Source: Haliclona indistincta (lineage: Eukaryota > Porifera > Demospongiae > Haplosclerida > Chalinidae). Taken from it: 64,000 nt of DNA. The translations under genes and the position numbers were made by a program. The notes under the pieces are model-generated. The model was not told where the DNA came from, searched no databases, and saw only the letters and a list, made by a program, of their open reading frames with translations. The stretch is taken from positions 14,258,040 to 14,322,039 of the forward strand of contig OZ024783.1 in the NCBI GenBank assembly GCA_964017065.1. The letters are read 5' to 3'. Shown piece after piece: positions 1 to 9,491 of the stretch; within the stretch, counting starts at the first letter, position 1, and each line of letters opens with the position of its first letter.

Positions 1-177
1 ACCTCGAGGACAGCTATAGTGTCGATCAAGAACGCTTTCCGAGTAAAACGGTGCCGTAATCTTGTCAACTTACTGTGGTGTTATCTGTACAAACCGCACT
101 GTTGAAACTTGTTTTGATAGCAAGCCCCGCCCTGGCAACCAGTAGGAATGCAATTAGTTCTACCTCGCGTTAACGCT
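1..177. other. unassigned left edge
   Basis: No open frame, splice-supported exon or repeat match inside the window was recognised here. The stretch ends at the 9-bp target duplication that flanks the first MITE. Confidence 0.4.
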
Positions 178-186
178 ACAGTAACG

Positions 187-787
187 TAGCCTCGTCTCCA
201 GGCTCTCTGTTCCGTCAGAGAGCCTGGTCTCTAATCTCACGTGAGCGCATCCAAAAAAGTGCAAATATTAATGAGCGTGGGTGTAATAAACCGCACGCCC
301 ACGATGCTTGATGTCGGCGGTCTTAGTTTCAATGCCTAAAACGTGTGTGTGGCGTAGCTTTCCAAGTCTCTTTGTGCTGGACATCGGAAGCTTCCTTGAT
401 GAAGCCTTTGACGACTAGGTCATTGTACGTACGGTGAGGAAAGTGTAGCTCGATATCGTCCTTCAGCGTCTGGTACTTTACCCGTTTCGACGGAGTAGGA
501 ACATCCCCAGTAGCTGCTTCCTCATAGTGGCTCTTTAGCCATTAATTTTAGATTCATCTGACGGCTCCGCGGCAATCCCGAACGTGATGCTACAGACCTT
601 GATCGCCTCTGACAGCAAGACTGTGACGAACGCTACGCATGTGCGTGGGCAGGTTGGGTCGAGAGCGTTGATCGTGCCCACGCACACTAATCACCTGTCT
701 ACCACCTGTCTACCCCACGTGAGATTAGAGACCAGGCTCCCTGACGGAACAAAATTCCGAGAGGGGTGGAGCCTGGGGACGAGGCTA
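187..787. mobile_element. Mutator-type MITE with 9-bp target duplication
   Basis: A 601-bp non-coding element. It starts tagcctcgtctccaggct and ends with the inverted counterpart agcctggggacgaggcta. The inverted termini extend about 60-75 bp, with an internal indel. The identical 9-mer acagtaacg lies immediately outside both ends (178-186 and 788-796). A 9-bp duplication is the hallmark of Mutator-like elements. Two further elements in this window (13119-13674 and 50070-51164) share the TAGYCTSGT termini and also have 9-bp duplications. No transposase is encoded. It sits just upstream of a Mutator-like transposase gene, but that gene's own termini were not found, so a parent relation is inference. 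Confidence 0.85.
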
Positions 788-1572
788 ACAGTAACGCTGT
801 CGTTGACGTATTGTAGTACATAGCATGTACAGCATGTCAGCATTCACACGTGGCATCATGGATCTGAATGAATTGAGAGGAAAGGGAATAGGATCTAGGC
901 TGCAAGTATCAGAGGTTGATTTGCCTGAGGGCTGGAGATTTGAGCGGAGATCAGCCAAATACAGTGTGTGGTACGACGAACAAGGCAAGCAGTACAGATC
1001 GTCCAAAGATGTGAAGTTAGCATTGAAGAGACAGAGAGTCAACAGCGAATCAGAAACAGCCTCTGAATACCAGCCATCGCCAATAAAGAAACCACAGGAC
1101 AGCAGGTGAATAAACTGACTTGAATGTTGCTCTATAATGTCTAATAAATATTATTATTACAGTGTTCATGAAATTGCACTCCCAAGTTCTCTGTTTGTGA
1201 CCCAATGTTCACAAATACAGCAGTTTATTGACAAAATAAATGAACAGATGAAATGCCGCACTCCTCGCTGTAAAGGTATGCACAACTGCATGATGTCATA
1301 ATGGCTAATAATCATGAGGCTTTTTAACCACAGGTCAGTTGGTTCCTGTCAACTGCACTTTGGCTGGAATGGGTGGAGCTGCTTCAGTGAAGTTAGCTTG
1401 TAGTGGCTGTAGTGCTACAATTGACTATAACAGTTCGTCAATGTGTAGTAGTGGTGTTTTCAGTGTGTGACACAATGCTGTTTCGATTGCCTTAAGACTT
1501 GCAGCATTCCTGGCTGGTATAGGCTTCTCGGGTAACTACAACCTGTTTGCAAGGTATTTGGGTATTGCAGTC

Positions 1573-1816
1573 TGTAGCGTAACGCAGGGTTCAACAGGTT
1601 CGAGCCAAATACTTAGTATGGATTATGACAGAGGGACCAGAGAAGAAGAGTGACAAAATAGATGAGCAGTGTCTATATATACCAATATGACAAAACTACA
1701 GTAAACAATATCAGAGACGTGTAGGCATGTGACAATCGACAAGGCTCGTATTATTAACAATGTAGAGTAGTATTGATACAATACAATACAGTAGAGAGTG
1801 AGGTCAACTCTCCACA
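1573..1816 (-). repeat. 3' LTR of the Gypsy element
   Basis: 244 bp, TG...CA ends, same sequence as 5905-6148 by eye. On the element strand it is preceded directly by the polypurine tract at 1817-1827. Confidence 0.95.
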
Positions 1817-4800
1817 TCCCCCTTTGTTTGGAGAGCTCTCGTTCGTGATCTTGTAACAATGGGACTGCGCTTGAAGATAGGAGGAGTATCATGATTAGCA
1901 GGTGGCTCAATACAGTCAGCAGGTGGGTCAGCAAATCTCACTGTCTTCTTAGGTGGTGAGGATGAGGGGTTAGTAATGAGTTGGTGACGATTGCGTCTGA
2001 TGATACCACCAGAAGAAGTCTTAACCACATATGACCGAGGAGCATCTGCCGTATCAATGGTAATCCCAGGCTCTCTGTTGTGACCCGTTGGATCGTCCAC
2101 TAAGACTGCTGAGTGGTTCGGTAGCTCAGGTAGCACGTTAGTACCATGTCGTCGATCGTAGTCCTGTTTGACTCGATCCTTGTAAATCTTGTCTGCTTCA
2201 CGATACTGGTCAAGGTAGGTCCACTCAGGAATCAAGGCACTCTGGAGTTGTGGAAGGTTCGTGCTCAACTTCCTACCCATACACAGCTCAGCAGGGCTCC
2301 TACCACACCACCTCAAAGGAGTAGAACGATAGACCAATAGTGACAGGAACAGATCATCTGACTTTCTCAGAAGATTCTTGATGGTCTGTACGGCACGTTC
2401 CACTTGTCCATTACTCTGAGGAAATCTTGGACTGCTGGTACGGTGCTTGAATCCATACGAAGTGGCGAATGCTTCCATCTCAGAGCAGTCAAATTGAGGT
2501 CCATTATCGCTCCTCAAACAGGAAGGAATGCCATGTCTGGCAAAGACAGCTTTCAGTGCGTTGATCACATTTGATGCAGTGGTGGATGTAAGCTTGATCA
2601 ATTCTGGAAACTTGGAAAAATAATCAACCACGAGCAGATAGGTGACACCTCTCAGATGGAATAAATCTGCTCCTACTTCCTCCCAAGGATAGGCTGGTAG
2701 CTTTGAGGGAATGAGTGGTTCCTTTCTCTGGACAAGATGCTCTCTGCACTCTCGACACTCCTGGATTTTTCTTTTCAACTGTCCAGTCATGCCGGGCCAC
2801 CACACTGACGTTTTAGCTCTCGACAGGCACTTTTGCACTCCCAGATGACCCGTATGAATCTTGTCAAGTGTCTCTGCCTGCAGAGAGGAAGGAATGACGA
2901 TACATGAGCCATATAGGAGCAATCCGTCCACTATGGTGAACTTGTGACGAGCACCCCAGTACGAGTTGAACTGCTTAGAACGAACTTGTTTCTCGGGCCA
3001 TCCCTGCTTGCAGTAGGTGATAATCTGCTTACAGATCTGATCCTCCTCTTGAGCTGCCTTGTAGGTCTGCAACCGATCTGTAGAGGCTGGGAGGGAAGTT
3101 ATTATGGCATCAATGAAACAATTAACATCTCTAGAGGATACAGCTCCATCTGAGTCAGTAGAAGGAGCAAGACTTCGGGACAGAGTATCGGCAGTATAGA
3201 TCGACTTTCCTGGTACGTGTTCTACAGAGTACAGAAATCTTGATAGACGTAGACGAAATCGTAGCACCCTAGGTGGTAAGTTGTCCAAATTCTTGTTTCC
3301 GAGAAGGGACACCAATGGCTTGTGATCTGTCTCCATTGTGAAATGTTTACCAAGTAGATAGTCCGAAAATTTCTCTGCTGCCCAAGTACATGCCAGTGCC
3401 TCCTTTTCGACTTGAGCATAGCGACCCTCTGTTTCGGTAAGAGCTCTAGAGGCGTAAGCCACCGGTTTCCAAGCAGAATCTGATGTTTGGCGCTGCAGCA
3501 ATACGGCTCCTAGCCCAAATGATGAGCTATCAGCAGAAACTTTGGTCTCGACCTGAGGACTATAGAGAGCAAGCACTGTGGGTCTAGAGAGCTCCTCTTT
3601 TACTTCTTGAAATGCTCTATCTTGATCTGGACCCCAACTCCATGAGTTCTTAGCACTTAGCAGATCACGTAGTGGCTTAGTCAGCTCTGATAGTCGATGA
3701 GAGAACTTTCCAAGGTGGTTAACCATCCCCAGGAAGCGTCTTAGAGCAGGAACTCCATCAGGAGCTGGCATCAAAGCGATTGCTCTTGTTTTCTCAGGAT
3801 CCGGAGACACCCCATCTTGGTTGAGCACATGACCAAGGAACTTTAACTCCGTCTGCTGAAACACACACTTTTCCATGTTGAGGGTAGTGCCTGCCTCTGC
3901 CATTCTGTTCAGCACAGCTCTTAGTCTGAGATCATGTTCCTCCTTATCTGCTGCAAAAATGAGAACATCGTCAATCAAGCAAACAACTCCATCCAATCCC
4001 TCCAACAATTTACCCATACGTTTCTGGAACAACTCAGGGGCACTAGACAAACCAAATGGCAACTTATTGAAGTGGTAACGCCCAAATGGTGTGAGAAATG
4101 TAGTAAGTGGTCTGGACTCAGGACTCAAAGGAATTTGCCAGAAGCCACTGTTAGCATCGAGCTTAGAGAAGATTTTAGCACCCGAGAGTTGTGAAAGAAT
4201 TGACTCCACCGTCGGCAAAGGATGAGGCTGTCTCTTGACGCTCTCGTTGAGTGGTTTCAGATCCACACAGATACGAATTCCTCCTGACTTCTTCGGTACT
4301 GCAACCATGCCGGCACACCATTCTGTGGAGTCTTCTACTTTAGAGATAACACCGAGGGTTTCCATTCTGGACAACTCTTGTTTCACTTTGTCCTGGAGGG
4401 GGTAAGGAACTCTTCTTGGAGTAAAAATAGCGTAAGGTTTGGCATCTGGGTCAATATCGATTTTGTATGGCTCACCCAGAGTACCAAGTCCGTGAAATAT
4501 TCCAGGATATTCAGAGATGATCTGGTCCCGGTAGCTCTGCTCCACTGAGTCCAAACGAGCTGCTAGCTGTAGCGCTTGAATTGCAGGTAGACCAAGTAGG
4601 TTACTCTTGAGCCCTTTGACGACAAAGATGTCTTGTTGTATTGTCCTCTCCTTAACTCCAAGAGTTGACTTGAACTGTCCCAGCACCTTGAGACGAGAAT
4701 GGTCAGGTCCACACAGCACTCTGCTTGCAGTGTTGAGGTGGATCCCTTTGAGTTGCCTGTAGGAGAAATCAGAAATGGCTGTAACCTCTGCACCAGTATC

Positions 4801-5226
4801 TACTTTAAATGTTACTGCCTGCTTGTCAACAAATACTGTCACATTCCAAACTGCAGGTCCAGAAGTCTCAGCAGCAGTCAGTGAATCGAGGAAACCAGTG
4901 TCCACTGGAACATCTTTGCCCTGTCCAGCACCGGGTTCTAAAGAGACATTAGAGATGACGTTCTTGGAACGGCATTGTGCACTGAAGTGTCCTCGCTTTC
5001 CGCACTTGTGGCACTCCGCATCTCTAGCTGGACAGACTCTTCTGCTGTGAGGCTCTTTACCGCATCTCGTACACACGGACGGCGACGACTTCTGGTCACG
5101 GTCGTTCTTCCGGAATTGAGAACGTTGACGATGTCGTTGAACGTGTCTGTCACCACCACGAGGAGTTCCACGCTTGTCCTTCTTCCACGTTACTGAGTCA
5201 ACCTCCACAGGATCTGTTCCTGTCAC
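1804..5226 (-). CDS. pol: Gypsy pol frame (zinc knuckles, protease, RT, RNase H, integrase)
   Basis: A 1,140-codon open frame. Near the start are two CCHC-type knuckles (about residues 52-66 and 72-85), so this frame includes the nucleocapsid end of gag. The aspartic protease motif DTGAE is at about residue 143. Reverse transcriptase shows KLDANSGFWQI and, for the catalytic box, LIDDVLIF (Leu in place of the usual Tyr). RNase H shows SADSSSFGLGAV. Integrase shows an HTGH...CRECREH zinc motif, then DDE-type residues in GADLF, SDNGPQF and NGQVERAV. The first residues of the open frame come from the inverted insert at 5211-5317, so this is not a native start. The frame overlaps the 3' LTR by 13 bp. 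Confidence 0.93.
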   Translation of the reverse strand: MTGTDPVEVDSVTWKKDKRGTPRGGDRHVQRHRQRSQFRKNDRDQKSSPSVCTRCGKEPHSRRVCPARDAECHKCGKRGHFSAQCRSKNVISNVSLEPGAGQGKDVPVDTGFLDSLTAAETSGPAVWNVTVFVDKQAVTFKVDTGAEVTAISDFSYRQLKGIHLNTASRVLCGPDHSRLKVLGQFKSTLGVKERTIQQDIFVVKGLKSNLLGLPAIQALQLAARLDSVEQSYRDQIISEYPGIFHGLGTLGEPYKIDIDPDAKPYAIFTPRRVPYPLQDKVKQELSRMETLGVISKVEDSTEWCAGMVAVPKKSGGIRICVDLKPLNESVKRQPHPLPTVESILSQLSGAKIFSKLDANSGFWQIPLSPESRPLTTFLTPFGRYHFNKLPFGLSSAPELFQKRMGKLLEGLDGVVCLIDDVLIFAADKEEHDLRLRAVLNRMAEAGTTLNMEKCVFQQTELKFLGHVLNQDGVSPDPEKTRAIALMPAPDGVPALRRFLGMVNHLGKFSHRLSELTKPLRDLLSAKNSWSWGPDQDRAFQEVKEELSRPTVLALYSPQVETKVSADSSSFGLGAVLLQRQTSDSAWKPVAYASRALTETEGRYAQVEKEALACTWAAEKFSDYLLGKHFTMETDHKPLVSLLGNKNLDNLPPRVLRFRLRLSRFLYSVEHVPGKSIYTADTLSRSLAPSTDSDGAVSSRDVNCFIDAIITSLPASTDRLQTYKAAQEEDQICKQIITYCKQGWPEKQVRSKQFNSYWGARHKFTIVDGLLLYGSCIVIPSSLQAETLDKIHTGHLGVQKCLSRAKTSVWWPGMTGQLKRKIQECRECREHLVQRKEPLIPSKLPAYPWEEVGADLFHLRGVTYLLVVDYFSKFPELIKLTSTTASNVINALKAVFARHGIPSCLRSDNGPQFDCSEMEAFATSYGFKHRTSSPRFPQSNGQVERAVQTIKNLLRKSDDLFLSLLVYRSTPLRWCGRSPAELCMGRKLSTNLPQLQSALIPEWTYLDQYREADKIYKDRVKQDYDRRHGTNVLPELPNHSAVLVDDPTGHNREPGITIDTADAPRSYVVKTSSGGIIRRNRHQLITNPSSSPPKKTVRFADPPADCIEPPANHDTPPIFKRSPIVTRSRTRALQTKGDVES
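1817..1831 (-). other. polypurine tract
   Basis: On the minus strand the bases directly before the 3' LTR read ccaaacaaaggggga. This purine-rich stretch sits where plus-strand DNA priming is expected in an LTR element. Confidence 0.75.
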
Positions 5227-5317
5227 TATTGGTCTATCGTTCTACTCCTTTGAGGTGGTGTGGTAGGAGCCCTGCTGAGCTGTGTATGGGTAGGAAGTTG
5301 AGCACGAACCTTCCACA
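5211..5317. repeat. inverted copy of the integrase region at the gag-pol junction
   Basis: These 107 bases are the exact reverse complement of 2249-2355, which lies in the integrase part of pol. They sit between a 10-bp direct repeat tccacaggat (5204-5213 and 5312-5321). The gag and pol frames on either side are in register with one another, so an uninterrupted ancestral gag-pol frame is implied; the insert brings a stop after 22 foreign codons. Confidence 0.93.
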
Positions 5318-5883
5318 GGATTGTCGCGACTGTCACCCGCAGCGAGTTTCTTGTGCGTCTCTTGCACAGCCTCTGTCTGGAGTACATGCTTCTTCGCGTT
5401 GTCCAACGTCAGCAAGGGGTCTAGTTGCATCCTTCTTGACAACTGTGTGTCGCGAATTCCAACCACGAGACGGTCACGGATATCTCTCTCCTTTTGCGTC
5501 TGGTCTGTGTAGCCGCACTTTGCTGCATGAGCGTAGAGAGCCAGAATGTACTGTTCACCGGTCTCACCAGCTTGTTGCTTCCTGAGGTTGAACTGAGCCC
5601 GCTCAAAAATAACATTCTTCCTTACTCCGAAGTATTCGTCAAACTTGCTGACGACCGAGTCGAACCTCGCTTTCTCTTCCGCTGTGATGCTGGTTGTCTC
5701 CAGTACATCCTGAGCGTCTGGCCCCATTGAGTATAGCAGCATGCTTATCTGGCGTTCTTCGCTCTCCGCGATAAGTCCAGAGGCAAGCCTAAACTGGTCG
5801 AACCTCTGTTTCCACCTTGGCCACTGTTCTGGATGAAGAAAGCTGAACTGCTCAAGGGGTTGTAGCTGTAGAATTCCTGCCAT
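5242..5883 (-). CDS. gag: Gypsy gag (capsid part), truncated by the inverted insert
   Basis: The frame starts at ATG 5883 (MAGILQLQPLEQF), directly downstream of the primer-binding site, and runs to a stop at 5242 inside the inverted insert. It contains the WPRWKQRFDQFRLASGL stretch typical of Gypsy gag proteins of invertebrates and a capsid-like helical region; it would normally continue into the zinc knuckles that now begin the pol frame. An upstream in-frame GTG at 5889 is possible but less likely than ATG. Confidence 0.8.
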   Translation of the reverse strand: MAGILQLQPLEQFSFLHPEQWPRWKQRFDQFRLASGLIAESEERQISMLLYSMGPDAQDVLETTSITAEEKARFDSVVSKFDEYFGVRKNVIFERAQFNLRKQQAGETGEQYILALYAHAAKCGYTDQTQKERDIRDRLVVGIRDTQLSRRMQLDPLLTLDNAKKHVLQTEAVQETHKKLAAGDSRDNPVEGSCSTSYPYTAQQGSYHTTSKE

Positions 5884-5884
5884 A

Positions 5885-5904
5885 GTCACACACCGCTGCC
5901 ACCA
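5885..5904 (-). other. tRNA primer-binding site
   Basis: On the minus strand, immediately after the 5' LTR, the sequence starts TGGTGGCAGCGG. This is complementary to a tRNA 3' end with CCA. The tRNA could be a leucine isoacceptor, but that identity is not established from sequence alone. Confidence 0.7.
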
Positions 5905-6148
5905 TGTAGCGTAACGCAGGGTTCAACAGGTTCGAGCCAAATACTTAGTATGGATTATGACAGAGGGACCAGAGAAGAAGAGTGACAAAATAGATGAGCA
6001 GTGTCTATATATACCAATATGACAAAACTACAGTAAACAATATCAGAGACGTGTAGGCATGTGACAATCGACAAGGCTCGTATTATTAACAATGTAGAGT
6101 AGTATTGATACAATACAATACAGTAGAGAGTGAGGTCAACTCTCCACA
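5905..6148 (-). repeat. 5' LTR of the Gypsy element
   Basis: 244 bp, same sequence as 1573-1816 by eye, followed on the plus strand by the target duplication cagtc at 6149-6153 and resumption of the transposase exon. Confidence 0.95.
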
Positions 6149-8742
6149 CAGTCGTGACTAACAAATACTACGATCAAGTAATTGAATTGGCATTTCCACA
6201 CATCAAAAATATTCTAGATGATGTTTGTGAAGATGGAAAGGTGGAAATGATGGCCTTGCCTAGTTCTCAGCTTGGCAGTTGGAAACGTGCCGTGACAACA
6301 TCCGATGGTTGTTGGCATATTCGAGGGTTTTTTTAGCCAGAACAGCACCTTTATAATCAGGAATTATAGTCACAGGTGCCCTGCTGTGGTATGGCCATGT
6401 GTCGATGCGAGGGGCTGACAAGATTGTAACTGATGACCTCTACCAAGGAACAGCAAAATCTGCTGAAGGGTATCTTGCTTCTGTCCTGTTCAGCAAAGCA
6501 AACGAGGAAGGCTGCCAGATACTAGTCAATTGGCAAGATCAAGACTCATCCTCAGAAAATTCCTTTCACGAAGTCTATGGTGATGGTGCGAGTTATCGAG
6601 TTATGAAATGCGGAGGTCACGTTGGTCGAGCACATGGGAATGCGTTGAAGGACTTGAAGGGAAAGAAGACGCTCACAGTTGATTATAAAAGGAAGCATGC
6701 TGAGAAGTTTCCACAAGTAGAGTCTGTAAAGTGTTGCTGTAGCGGTAAACGGCATAAAGTTGGGTGTGGCTGTATCAATGATGCTTTTATCCAGTCTGCA
6801 AAGCGGAATCTTTTTTGTGCCATTACTCAATGTGGAAACAGTGCCTCTAACTTCGCTGAACGTATGCGCCATCTTGGAAAGTATCATGCAAGAGGAATCC
6901 ACCAGTGGGATGGAGGACAATGTGACTTCCATCCTCTAGTTGTGTGTTCATGTGGTAACTGTCTATCTACTGATGAACTGCAGTGTGCTGGCAAAGAATA
7001 TGCGTCAAAGAATGTGCTTCGCTGCGATCTTCATTCCTTGACGTATGAAATTGAGTGTGACCATCGAGCTGAGCAAGCAGCTGAAGTGATCGATCCTGAA
7101 CTTGGGCGTGGCCACTCTAATCTTTGCGAGTCTACTTTCTCTGTCCTCACGAAATATCGTCCAAAACACACAAACTTGCACAGATTACACTACCAAGCGT
7201 CGACAAATATAGGTCTCATCCAGTCTAGCATGACGTACCTCTCTGGGAGACGAGGAAGTTCCTACCACTGGGCCATGGATTTATACGAGAGAATGGGTCT
7301 TCCACAGTTGGAAGGGATGAGAGAAATTGTGAGTGTGACAAAAATAATTACAATCATGTAAAATACTGTTTTCTTTGTGCATGTTCAGTCTCTGCAAGAT
7401 AACAAGAGGAGGATAAAGAAGAGCAAACTTGAGTCTGTTGTACGTGGTAGAGTGTTGCACAAACGCAAGAGAGCAGAAGAGCAGCAGAAAAGGTATACAG
7501 TAAAATAATGCAGTAGCTATAGCATCACTAACTCTTGTATTTATCACAGGAAAGCGTGGGTTAAACATCAGCGTATCACTCATTCATATGGACTTGCTGA
7601 GGAGGAAGAGGAGTACATAGATCAAGCAGAATTGGTGAAAGAAGTCGAAGAGAGCATTGCTTCCGGAACAGCTCACCCTCTCAACATTCAATCTTCACCC
7701 CCAAATCTCTCTCGCAGTGTTGTGGTATCCATAGGTGGCAAAGGTTGTAAGAAGTGCGGAAGTATCACGCACAAACGCAGTAGTCACAAGAATTGCCCTT
7801 ACAACAAACATCGTCAGCACAAGCAAACATCACAGAACAGCACTGCAGATATCAGTAGTGAACTTGGCACTACATCTCAACCACCCACACAGCAGATAAG
7901 AGCAGCCTGTAAGAAATGCGGTAGTTTCACACATCGACGCAGCAATCATAAAGACTGCCCATAAAGACGTCAACCTGCTAAAAATCAATGGAAGAGCAAG
8001 AGAAAGAAGATGAAGAGGAGGAAGATGTTGCTGAGGAGGATGATGATGATGGGGACAAGGACGAAGATGAGGAGGGAGATGATGAGGAAGATGATGATGA
8101 AGACGAAGATGACGATGAGGAGGAAGATGACGATGAGGAGGAAGATGACGATGAGGAGGAAGATGACGATGAGGAGGAAGATGATGACGATGAGGAGGAA
8201 GATGACAATGAGGAGGAAGATGACGATGAGGAGGAAGATGACGATAAGGAAGAAGATGACGATGAGGAGGAAGATGATGACGATGAGGAGGAAGATGACA
8301 ATGAGGACAAAGATGATGATGAAGACGAGGATGACGAGGACGAAGATGATGAGGAGGAAGATGACGATGACAAAATGGAGGAAGAGACAATGGTGGATAA
8401 TAACAGTGAAGATACTTACACTCCAACTTTCTGCTACTACTGCCCAGCAGACAACAGTTGCCTGTAAGAAATGTGGAAGCTTTTCTCACCAGCGCAGTAA
8501 CCATAGACTCTGTCCATACAACAAGCGCTGTCAAACGTTGTAGTCAAAGCTTATCCAAGCTTGCTATTTAGACTAGGACAACTCTTCATACAGCAAGTAA
8601 TTTTTTTCTCAGTCTTTTACTGTAACAAGCACTATAATACTTATTATTGTATCACTTCTTCAGCCATTTAATTGATCCCAAGTCTTTGAATGTCACATAG
8701 TATACCTGCATAATTATTAATGAGATAAGTGAGGGAGGATCT

Positions 8743-9246
8743 CTACAATCTATTCCATACGTTTGCTCCTGGTGTTGGATCCTCCCAGTTTTTGACAAAT
8801 GATGGATAGCGAGCTCGGACTACATCCTTGAGAGCCTTAGGGTATAATATATAGGTAGGACTACGTCCACCAACATTTTTTCCAATGGTTCTATGTGACC
8901 CATACTTCAAATAAAAGAAAATTGTAATAAAATAGCATGACATACATTGCCAAGTGCCTTACCCAAAGCAACCCATAAATTCTATTGTAAAGATTTTTCC
9001 TGCCTTCTTCACCCTGCCCCTTCGTGTAGTTTATCAAGAACATTTCCAGGTCCAGTGGTGTACATTCAAAACTGTATGTTGTTGGCAGTTTACATAAAAA
9101 AACGTGTGTAAACAACATGTAAAAGATGAATAACATGCTTGTAATGTTACCTGTTAGCTTTAAAGGCTTGATCAAGCAGTTTCAAAGCATCTTCCAGCCC
9201 ACGGGTAGGGCTTTGACTCCTGCTTCTTGCGCGAGGACTTGCCATC
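8743..9246 (-). CDS. hypothetical small spliced gene, exons uncertain
   Basis: The likely last exon (8743 to about 8911, ending ...GANVWNRL stop) joins in frame to an exon at 8963-9071 (SFECTPLDLEMFLINY...YGLLW) across a GT/AG intron. A possible first exon (9246-9151, MASPRARSRSQSPTRGLED) has a GT donor but contains an extra A that puts a TGA in its frame, so it may be broken or wrong. No family recognised. It lies between the dead transposase gene and the long inverted repeat and could be an old transposon-borne gene. Confidence 0.35.
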
Positions 9247-9491
9247 GTAACCACCAAACAAGCTGAACGTTGCGTATACGTACTTGTTAAGCACACGTGG
9301 ACGCACTTGCTAATGTGTAAACTCGCCCACGCATAGCAACCAAAAGACTATCTTTAGACTACAATATCTGAACAGCAAATTTTTTTTCTGAAACAAAACT
9401 TGGAATTCTTACTTGTGTGAGCTATATCTAAAACATTATTTTAAAATGAAGTAAATTTGAGTGGTGAAATTAGACACCTGTCCTACCTTAA
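9247..9491. other. AT-rich spacer with a GCGTGGGCG-type motif
   Basis: Nothing coding recognised. It contains ctcgcccacgcata near 9325, the reverse complement of a motif that recurs near the 5' ends of other genes in the window. Confidence 0.3.

Larger units (their letters stand above)
1573..6148 (-). mobile_element. full-length Ty3/Gypsy LTR retrotransposon
   Basis: A 4,576-bp element on the minus strand inserted in the Mutator-like transposase gene. Two 244-bp LTRs (1573-1816 and 5905-6148) look identical by eye, both bounded TG...CA, and the target duplication cagtc (1568-1572, 6149-6153) is intact, so insertion is recent. A purine tract (minus strand aaaggggga) abuts the 3' LTR, and a primer-binding site starting TGGTGGCAGCGG follows the 5' LTR. 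Domain order zinc knuckles, protease, RT, RNase H, integrase (RT before integrase) is the Ty3/Gypsy order. The gag-pol junction is interrupted by a 107-bp inverted copy of its own integrase region, so this copy probably cannot make its full polyprotein. Confidence 0.95.
825..8545 (+). pseudogene. Mutator-like transposase gene, split by a Gypsy insertion
   Basis: Exons: 825-1105 (basic N-terminus with an LPEGWRFERR-type MBD/TAM-like stretch), 1163-1275, 1334-1572, then after the retrotransposon 6149-7329, about 7389-7490 and 7552-8545, with GT/AG borders at the spliced joints. The protein resembles the animal Mutator-like transposase family: LGSWKRAV, GALLWYG, SAEGY, VNWQD, CGGHVGRAH, a Cys-rich CDFHPLVVCSCGNC block, ELGRGHSNLCE and RPKHTNLHRLHY. 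The tail carries three zinc-knuckle-like units CKKCGSxTHxRSxHKxCP (near 7754, 7910 and 8464), the last two separated by an Asp/Glu run. It is dead: TGA near 1467 in the third exon, two frame slips near 6330-6375, a stop after the second knuckle at 7962, and the 4.6-kb Gypsy element. It was probably the transposase of an autonomous MULE; its terminal repeats were not identified. Confidence 0.8.

Noticed and set aside
1590..1610. Possible tRNA B box (ggttcgagcc).
   Set aside because: It occurs in both LTR copies and no A box or cloverleaf surrounds it.
5229..5585. Plus-strand 118-codon frame beginning with an integrase-like peptide.
   Set aside because: The peptide is an artefact of the inverted integrase segment at 5211-5317; the rest is antisense to gag.
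7978..8467. Long open frames on both strands over the acidic region (Ser-rich on minus, Met/Arg-rich or Asp/Glu-rich on plus).
   Set aside because: All frames come from one GAT/GAG-type repeat; only the plus-strand frame joined to the zinc knuckles has support as part of the transposase tail.
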